From Echinometra lucunter (taxonomy: Eukaryota > Echinodermata > Echinoidea > Camarodonta > Echinometridae): a stretch of DNA of 64,000 nucleotides. The stretch spans positions 1,922,399-1,986,398 of the forward strand of contig CM057171.1 of NCBI GenBank assembly GCA_029962745.1. The letters are read 5' to 3'. Every line of letters begins with the position of its first letter. Positions within the stretch are counted from its first letter, which is position 1. Shown in pieces: positions 56,321 to 64,000 of this stretch. The notes beneath the pieces are model-generated. The model ran no database searches and was not told where the DNA came from. It saw only the letters and a program-made list of their open reading frames with translations. The position numbers were made by a program, and so were the translations under genes.

Positions 56321-58150
56321 AGGAATGGTTCATACTCTAAGACTAAGTAAAGGTTCAAGACCCTACACTTCTCATTCAAGTAAGGAGGCTGTATCTCTGC
56401 GATATTTTTTTGAAAACAATTTTTTGTGCGGTTAATTGAAGGAACGTTAGATTAATCTAATAATACAGCGATATGGGCAGCAAACACAGGTCCTACCCCC
56501 CCCCCCCGCATATTACGTCTATCCTTCATGTTTCAACCTACACACCCTTTCCCCGATCGGTCGCTTTGCTCCGCGGTCGAGGATATTCGGCATCAGTCAC
56601 CCCTCAAACGCGAACACAAATCGACACCCATGTGCGCGGGTGCGTGGGTGTGTGTGTGTGTGTGCGTGTGTTTTTGTATATATTGTGTACTTTGTTCGAA
56701 TTCAGTTCACTGTCCGTTATTCATTTAATCATGCCGTTTGACATGTTTGCAATTTCACTTATTCTGCTTGCTTAACAACTTTTATTTTTTTCTGTTTGAT
56801 ATGTTGTCAGCTTTATGAATATGTAACTGGTGTTTCCAGATTTGTTAAGCTGTTTGTGATTATCATATTTTAAAATTTTGTTTGATTTATATGTCAAACA
56901 ATCTGAAGAAGGCCAGATGCCGAAAGCTTATTAATACTTATACGCAGCTACCTGCTTCATCTTATACCACTCCTACATTTTTCATAGCCCCGTCACTTAT
57001 TGAATCTCAAAGTATATATCGATTTTATCATAATTTGGATACAATCCATTCCCAACTTTTCCAAGCTTATCTGTCATTCAGGAAATCACACCCTCCTCAT
57101 CGACAACAGAGAGTCTGAATTTGAAAATGAAATAAAAGATGTTTGAACAAAAAAATGAGTGATTTTATTAGTTAAGCTATACATATTTCATTTCATTAAA
57201 CTATATCGACGCATTTCGGGTTACGTAAAACACTGAATAGTGCTCTACATTTATGCATCATTAATCAAATCCCTTAGTAGAGCTAAACCTTAATCACAGG
57301 TATAGGAACTTTTAATAGGCGTGTCGCACATTTGAACTCGGTAGAAAGAAGTTAGAACACACTCTATTTACATAAAATCCTATTTTTTTATAATTGCAAT
57401 ATCAGAAAAGTCGACTTGCCTGTTTTGACAAAAAAAATGAATGGTATAAATGAATAGATGTTGTGTCCCGGAAAAAAATGTTGAAATAAAATCTGTGAAA
57501 ACAGATGGCACTAGATTAAACCAATATGTATTTTACAATCCTGTTAGAAATTTGATCATTAAGGTACATAAAACACTGACTACTAAATTCTTTTATTCGC
57601 ATAGGCCTAACACAGGGGCCAGTCTGTTCAAATAGCCAATGGGTTAATCATCATGGTCACTGATCAAAGTCAAACCATTAACTATACGCAGTTTTGTTTT
57701 ACGGAGGCCGAAGGCCGAGGTAAAATAGACCTGCACGGGGGATAATTTAGTATTTGGAGTTCATATACTCCAGTAATGGTGCATCAATAGACATGCGCTA
57801 TTGATTATAGTAAATAGACGTTTGAACTTATTATTATTTTTTATTATTATTTAAAATGTCGTGGACTAGACCACAGCTCGCATCACAAGCGGGCAACTAA
57901 AATCTATGGTAACAGTGTGTAAGCGCACGGTGCTTTTGATGCGAAGTCCCCAGGTCCCATACACTTTGTACGCGCCTACCCATGCAAAAATGAAAGTTAT
58001 AGTGCGCGGTCGTGCACTATAACCACTATAACAGGATTTTTGCACGTCACGTGATGCAAAATCAACCAATCACAGCGCGTATTATACATACACTATTTAC
58101 TATAAAATCTTGTTGGTTACAAGTATGCATCTTATCTAACCTATATGCAT
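56321..58150. other. No gene seen
   Basis: Contains a C-run at about 56506-56516, a (GT)n stretch at 56649-56670, the hammerhead-like motif listed separately, and ttacggaggccgaaggccga near 57699. Otherwise AT-rich. Confidence 0.45.
56903..56926 (+). other. Hammerhead-like core motif, imperfect
   Basis: CTGAAGA, a short hairpin GGC-CAGAT-GCC and GAAAG occur in the order of the hammerhead ribozyme core (CUGANGA, stem II, GAAA). An extra A follows CTGAAGA and no flanking stem I pairing was found, so it is at best a decayed copy, perhaps from a Penelope-like element. Confidence 0.25.
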
Positions 58151-58159
58151 CATCGTGCT

Positions 58160-58433
58160 ATGGTGGCCCTGAAGTACGCTTGACAACAGGTCATGTGCGA
58201 CGTGAATTTCGCGGCCAACTTTGCACCCCAGTCGCGAAATTCGAGACACGTGACGCGAAATTCATGACCCGTGACGCGAAGTTCGTGATCTGAAATGCAA
58301 ATTTCATGACCTGGGATGCAAAATTCATGACTTGGGATGGGAAATTCATGACCCGGGATGCGAAATTCATGACACGGGATGCGAAATTCACGTCGCACAT
58401 GACCTGTTGTCGAGCGTACTTCAGGGCCACCAT
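58160..58433. mobile_element. Inverted-repeat element with 21-bp internal repeats
   Basis: Arms of about 55 bp begin ATGGTGGCCCTGAAGTACGC and continue ACAACAGGTCATGTGCGACG and TGAATTTCGC. The inside has about eight 21-bp units (GCGAAATTCATGACCCGGGA plus T). ATCGTGC flanks at 58152-58158 and 58434-58440, a 7-bp (or imperfect 8-bp) target duplication. Minus-strand frames of 82-83 codons come from the 21-bp period. Confidence 0.75.
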
Positions 58434-58489
58434 ATCGTGCAACTCAAACTTATGAAAGATAATAACGCATCATTTAAATAATTACACGT

Positions 58490-59290
58490 ATATTTGCAAT
58501 ATTTTTACCAGAATGTGATGTTTTTTCACTGTTTTTCTCTCTTTCTCCATCTTCTTCTCTCTTACTTGTTACATCAACCTCTCTGTTGTCTTTCTTTTAC
58601 TCCTTTTATTCATCACATTTCTTTTTCTGCACTTGAAAACTTTTTTTTTTCGAGATTATTACATTTGTACTTGTTCTTGGTCTTTTATCCCAATGATTTA
58701 TTTATATCACTATGTTCTCGTATTTGCTTTTACCAGCAGTCCACACGTTAATTATTTTCAATGTTATTTACCTCTACAATGAACAGTTAGTTTGTGATTG
58801 CTGTTTTATTTGCCCTTTTCTGCTAATATTTTCATTGTACATGTTCACATACTTACATGTATGCAACGTCTTTACCAGAATGTGATGTTTTTCCACTCTA
58901 TCTTTCTCTTTCTTCATCTTCTTCTCTCTCACTTGCTTTTCTGTTTCGTGGTTTGTTTTTTCTACTTCTTTCATTCATCACTCTCTCTTTTTTGTTTATC
59001 CTCACTGACTTTTTTAACCAGCAGTTTATGGTTACAGACAATATTCATGAGCAATGTTTACTTACGTACTGGATTTGGCTTCTCCTTCATTCTTCTCTTT
59101 CTCCCCCTCCCTGTCTCCCTCTATCTCTACTGCTTCTTTCTCCTCCATTTCCATTTCTTGCTTTTTTTTTCTTCTTCTCTCCATTATCTTACTCTTTCCT
59201 CTCTCTTTTTTTTCTTAGCTTTTTACCCCATTCTCTTCTCTGCAGTGCAATCACATTATACAGTGACCTTGCATTTTTTGTTAATTTAAA
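58490..59290 (+). repeat. Diverged tandem units with pyrimidine-rich tracts
   Basis: CCAGAATGTGATGTTTTT followed by a CTTTCTCTTTCTTCATC tract occurs near 58509 and 58875, and TACCAGCAGT-type motifs near 58730 and 59020. T/C-rich frames over it are artefacts. Confidence 0.55.
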
Positions 59291-59570
59291 TTGACCCCAT
59301 ATGTGCATGCATGTGTACATGTATGTGTACACTCGTTTTATTATCCATGATTATGTTGTAGTCTCAGGGTTGATTATTTATCATTCCATTATTTTTTTGC
59401 AATATACGTACTTGTATAATCTCCGTGGTACTTTTGTAACTTTTCTCTTATGTGCAATAATCTTGTTAGGATGATACCTGTACAGGTGCCTGTCTCAACT
59501 GTAATTTTCAATTTTACAATTTTACTGTTTTGAGTGTCGGTGATTCTTACTTCTGCTTCTCTTGATCTTC

Positions 59571-59575
59571 TTCTG

Positions 59576-59613
<38 letters not shown>

Positions 59614-59625
59614 GTCTCTATGTTT
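59571..59625. repeat. (TC)n microsatellite
   Basis: TCTCTCTC run with TTTC interruptions; opens Ser/Leu and Arg/Glu frames. Confidence 0.9.
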
Positions 59626-60244
59626 CCCTTTCTCACCTTTGACACTCTTACAGATACATGTATATTGTATCTCTCGATTCGTACATAACATGCATCTTTA
59701 TGCCTATGTATATATGGTGCTACGGCCCGGCTTTGTGTATGCCAGTGCAATTATCGTTCTATTTGTATTTTTTATCTGTTTATAATTATTGCCACTTTGT
59801 TGTCTCCCTCTTTCATTTGTATGTATACTTGTCTCCTTTTGGTTGTCATTTTTGCTGTGGGCTCAGCAGGCTTGCTCTTTTCCACCTTACTTGACTGCCT
59901 CCTACCGCGCCCCGTGTGCGCTGTTGGCTTGGTTGCCCGTCGTGGTCCGCCTGCGTGTTTGCTTTGGTCCTTGGGGGCGCTGAACTTTAGTCAGTTCAGT
60001 GCTTCCAAATCTTTGTAATTTACATGCAGGGTTACGATGGGGGTGCTGACTTGGCGGATCCGCAGGGCGCGGCGGGGGTTGGGTCTCTAGAAGTGGGCAT
60101 GCGTACTGGGTCACAGCTGGAGATTTTTCTTTCACACTGTTCTGACTGAATGTTTTTTTAATGAAGTTAGTAATTTTTGATATGTATGAATGATGCATTT
60201 TTTTTCTATGTACTTATATTTATATGTGTTTTGTGGTTTTTTTA

Positions 60245-60345
60245 ACTTTGTAAACTGTTTTAAATTTGTAAACTCACGCTTTAGTCTTCGGACTTTTTGT
60301 TGAGTCTTTTAATAAAACCGAATTGAATTGAATTGAACTGAAAAA
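60245..60345 (+). mobile_element. Probable LINE 3' tail
   Basis: TCTTTTAATAAAACCGAATT followed by GAATT repeats, preceded by the AT-rich sequence usual for a non-LTR 3' UTR. Confidence 0.4.
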
Positions 60346-62760
60346 AATAGAGAACAGTTAAAGGCAATAAAAATATTATTCAATTTTCGTAGGCCTACTG
60401 ACCCTTTTTAAAACCAATACTTACTGCATGGCATAATTATAACGTAAAATGGAAATAAACTTTACAGGTATTCGCCTAACATCATTCAACAAGAGCAAGA
60501 ACTACGACAACACCACCACACAACAACATCAGGAAAAACAATTAATTTGTAAAATACAAGAAACTCCACAAGATATATGCCAAAATCATCGTTATACGAG
60601 TAAAAAGCAATCCATCACTAATAAAAGTGCTTGTGTACGTTTGCATATTTTACTAAAATTTTTAGACTGCTTAATCTAAGTACCTTAAAGTGATCCTCCT
60701 TAAAACTTTTAAGGCAAAACAACATATCGTCGCTCTCATCACGAAACGTCCTCTCTGGCCAAATTTCGCATTTTTATCATTTTTCAGTTTTTTTTTATTT
60801 TTCGCATGTACTCATGGTTACCTAAATCCTGTGAAAATTTCAGAGCATGAAAAGCAACACCAGCGTCCTCTCAGCAATATATAGGATTTTCCGTACCACG
60901 AACCGTCCTCTCAATAACTGCGCGCAGTGCGCGAGCACGCGCCATAGAGTTTTATTCGGGGAAGCCTTCATGGCGCGCGCGCAGGACACTTATTCGTGAA
61001 GAATCTGATGTAGCTGTTGGATTTAGAACTATTCATTAATCCTTTGATTTTCATTTTTAACGAAATTGTGTGCATTTTACAAGCATTGGTAGTACATGCA
61101 TGTATGTTCATAATTACATACTCAGTTTTTTAGTTTAAAGAAATGGTCAAGTCAGTGAAATTAGAGTGCTTCTTGAATATTTCGCCTGACCAGCAGTGAC
61201 TGGGGAATGTTGTGGTCCCATAGCTGACACACCCATTCCCATCTAAATTTTAAATGAATTTCAAATATAAGATAAACATCGTACATTTAAAATACAGAAA
61301 TTAAAGATCATATATTCAGTGAAATTTTTATTTGACTAATCCAAAGTTATATATCCGCTATTGTGATGAGTTGCCAAATCAATACTTTGCTGATTTCAAT
61401 ACCTGTGATTTTACTTATAGCTCGAAATGAAATCAATTTGACTCATGTTAGAAGTAGTGTCTCTTTCTCTTTTTACACAGTGCACATTTTGAACATTTTA
61501 AAATTAACTGTAGAAATTTGCTCATAATAATTTTAACATCAGTTTAAAATTGGAAGTTATTTTAAATTAGAATAATGCAATGATATGTATTTTCCAGTTA
61601 GAGTCAAAAAGCCGTTTCGGTATCAAATGCGCATTGTAAAAATTGTAAAACATTAACAATGAAAATCTAATTTGAATAATGCAAAGTTACGTCCGCTGTT
61701 GTCATGAGTTTCCTAATGCTGCCTACTATACAATCGCAAATGCCTTCTTTCATTCACAGAGATAGCCTAAAGGCATTGATCTATACATCTTGTTGAATCA
61801 TCATGGAGGACTTCTTATGACTATCAGCATGAAAATGAATTTTCTTAGAATACCTTTTATGTACATAATGTTTGACGAAAAAGATCTAACGAATTTTTTT
61901 TATTTAATTCGAATGTCTGCTTCTTATCGTGATTCCATTTTGAAACGAAATGTATCTGACTCATGTCATAATTGTGAACATTTTGAAAGTAACTATGGAA
62001 ATGAAATGTTTAGATGAACTGAAAGTGATACATATTTTTTCAATCTCGTCAGTGACTTATATTTTACAATTAATTAATTTACAATTTGTTATATTATCTT
62101 TAAAATAGGCGCTATATATATATACATTGTTGCATGCGCAGATATTTGTTAACTCTTTTCATGAAATGACATTAATGCTAAAATTCATCTTGATATCTTA
62201 AGTTTTCATCCCCTCAGAAATTTACTTGAATATTTGACTTCGGGAAGTTGATGAAATCGAGTAAATCGAGTATGTGTCGTATAGCAGTCATTCCTTCCAG
62301 GAATTCGTCTTCAAGACCAAGTGTGGAGGAACAGCCGGAGATGTTTATTTAGCTGGATGGAGCAATAAAGGAAAAGAGGTGATTATGATGGTGATTGTGA
62401 TGATGATGATAACATAATGGCATAAAAACGGAAAGAAAAAAAGAATAATATCAATGATTATGATTGGAATAATCATATTAAAAATGACAATGATTGAGGT
62501 GAAAGAAAGGTCTTGATTACCCCCGAAAATCCAAATTTCATCTTTATTTCTATGTCTAAAAACAAACAAACAAACAAACAAACAACAATTGAACAAAAAA
62601 TTCTGACAAACATGAAGTATGAGACCAATATGGAAAGAATACAATTTACATGTATTTTATTGAGTACTTATGATTGTCAATTATATGCTGTATGCGTGAA
62701 ATTGTTGTGAAGATTTTAAATGTAAATATAAACAGTTATCTTTTATACACATAATGATTA
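60346..62760. other. No gene seen
   Basis: CpG-rich patch with GCGCGCAGTGCGCGAGC at about 60920-60980. Weakly similar units about 340 bases apart (tccgctattgtgatgagtt near 61354, tccgctgttgtcatgagtt near 61692). (CAAA)n at 62562-62584. Confidence 0.45.
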
Positions 62761-62790
62761 AATGAAATGAAATGAAATGAAATGAAAGAA
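62757..62790 (+). repeat. (GAAAT)n tail
   Basis: Five or six GAAAT units after AATGATTAAAT, possibly a non-LTR 3' tail. Confidence 0.6.
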
Positions 62791-62879
62791 CAAGAAGATA
62801 TATAGATCTAAAGTAAATGGAAAGATGAACCGTTGGTAGTATTAATACATTAGCATTATAAATATTACAGCGAAATTTT

Positions 62880-63115
62880 ATTTACCCAGGGAAGCTTCAT
62901 CAGTGTTAACGCTTTTCTTCCCGAAGGCCCTGAAATCACTATTAGTATTACCCCAGCATATTGTATACTCATAAAGTACGCCCGGGTGGGCAGAGAAATG
63001 CCGCATGGATAAGAGATTATGTCGGAGTGATGCATGCACAGATCCAGGATCGAACCTGGAATTCATCATATGGAGTCAAGGGCCTCTGCCAACATAGAGA
63101 GCTCCCACCAATCAA
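62880..63115 (-). mobile_element. tRNA-derived SINE, minus strand
   Basis: On the minus strand an A-box-like TTGGCAGAGGCCC is followed about 30 bases later by a B-box GGTTCGATCC, in a tRNA-like head starting GGTGGGAGCTCTCTATG. The body runs toward lower coordinates. Confidence 0.7.
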
Positions 63116-63294
63116 TATCAGGATCTTTTTTCGAGTCGTGGGGATTTAAGTTGATATAAGCCCCGTATGACAATGTTCACCCACTATATTATCCTGTCGA
63201 CGATTAATAGTTTCTACCAGGAACTATCATTGCGAGAGCCCCAAACGATATAGGGATAAGAACCCTAACCTAGTGATCTTTTGGTATTACTTAC

Positions 63295-63412
63295 GGAGTG
63301 CACCACGAAGCAGATGATGATGAACACGAGAAGCATGACCAGAGGACGGCGCCTATCACAATTCCTACGATGGCTCCAGTTGACAAACCACCGTGACGGC
63401 TTCCTTTGCTAG
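63295..63412 (-). CDS. Single transmembrane-segment exon with a 1-base frame break (partial gene)
   Basis: On the minus strand, acceptor TTTACTGCAG precedes the block and donor GTAAGT follows CACTCC. The upstream part reads SKGSRHGGLSTGAIVGIVIGAV, the Gly/small-residue start of a membrane helix. After codon GTC the frame turns polar (WSCFSCSSSS). The +2 frame instead gives LVMLLVFIIICFVVHS, a convincing hydrophobic continuation. Adding one base between the two pieces would give an unbroken helix, so this is either an assembly error or a recent inactivating deletion. It is probably the membrane exon of a single-pass surface receptor whose other exons lie beyond the right edge and towards lower coordinates. 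The gene is not identified. Confidence 0.6.
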
Positions 63413-64000
63413 CTGCAGTAAAGATACGATATATAGATTCAGGATATTTCTGTTCCCCGCTCGGGGAAGGAGCAGGTGGGGCCATTTTTCTATGTTTTTT
63501 TTTTTCAAGTTTTAATTCGCCATTCGAATGAGAGGTCAACTCCCGTCTCCCTTCCCCTAGCCACTGAATTAATCAAGTGAACTATAAAACAGAAATATAA
63601 ATCTATGGGGAAAAAAATCCTACAAAGACTGCATATAAACACACCTCACAAGAACTGTCACTGGTAGACATGGTTAAAGGTTCTAAGATGTATATATTTA
63701 GAAATAGGAGGAACCCCCCCCCCCGAAATATCAGCAACCAATGCGGTCTTAACGTCGACAAATGACACCTAGTATAAGCCGGGCTTTATTCATCACCGGT
63801 ACCCAGTCACTGGATTCAGGCTTGCCAACATGTCTGATTCTGTATAAGAAAGTGAATGAAGAATACCAATTACGATGAATGAGCTGCATTTAGTGAAAAC
63901 ATGATAAATGTCGCCTGATCTTTCACCGTTTCCCCCTCCCCCCCCCCCTGGTGTTTGCATGAGATCCACATTTCAAAGATCTTTTCCCAGTTATTCAATT
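63413..64000 (-). other. Probable intron upstream of the transmembrane exon
   Basis: C-runs at about 63714-63724 and 63938-63949. No further exon was recognised before the window ends. Confidence 0.4.

Overview
This is a low-GC, repeat-dense eukaryotic (metazoan) window. It contains spliced exons with GT-AG borders, tRNA-derived SINEs, many palindromic MITE-like elements, microsatellites, long poly-G tracts and two 500-base assembly gaps. An echinoderm, most probably a sea urchin, fits best. The main reason is a TU-type foldback element (inverted arms built of 15-bp tandem repeats, a sea-urchin hallmark) at 15885-18500. A single-exon class A GPCR and MITEs of the 'cccgtttcataaa' and 'gggtgtttcacaaa' type also fit. 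The species cannot be fixed from the sequence alone.

Layout. 1-0.84 kb is a 27-bp minisatellite. 0.84-12.2 kb is gene-poor, with microsatellites, three palindromic elements and a gap. 12.2-13.3 kb holds an intact intronless rhodopsin-class receptor on the minus strand. 14.6-19.0 kb is a nest of mobile elements: a foldback element flanked by 205-bp SINE-derived direct repeats and itself containing a THAP-type transposase fossil. 19-29 kb is mostly simple repeats. 29.1-30.4 kb is a non-autonomous DNA transposon with a clean 6-bp target duplication and a second palindrome nested in it. 30.87-32.38 kb is a three-coding-exon plus-strand gene for a 181-residue protein with two Cys3His modules and a basic tail, followed by candidate 3' UTR exons to about 34.1 kb. 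36.36-38.02 kb is a 12-bp minisatellite. 38.26-38.6 kb is a SINE. 39.88-45.75 kb is a tandem series of seven units. 46-63 kb is again repeats and decayed elements. 63.295-63.412 kb is one minus-strand transmembrane exon with a 1-base frame break.

The most unusual item is the 39.9-45.7 kb series. An 85-nt core is present seven times without a single indel, while the spacers between copies range from about 580 to 1216 bases and diverge. The core folds into one long hairpin. The substitutions in the most divergent copy keep or repair base pairs, and several are G-U wobbles on the plus strand only. That argues for a plus-strand structured RNA family, possibly carried in introns of a transcript continuing from the 30.9 kb gene. 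Only three protein-coding loci are supported. Nearly all other long open frames are by-products of repeats whose period is a multiple of three.
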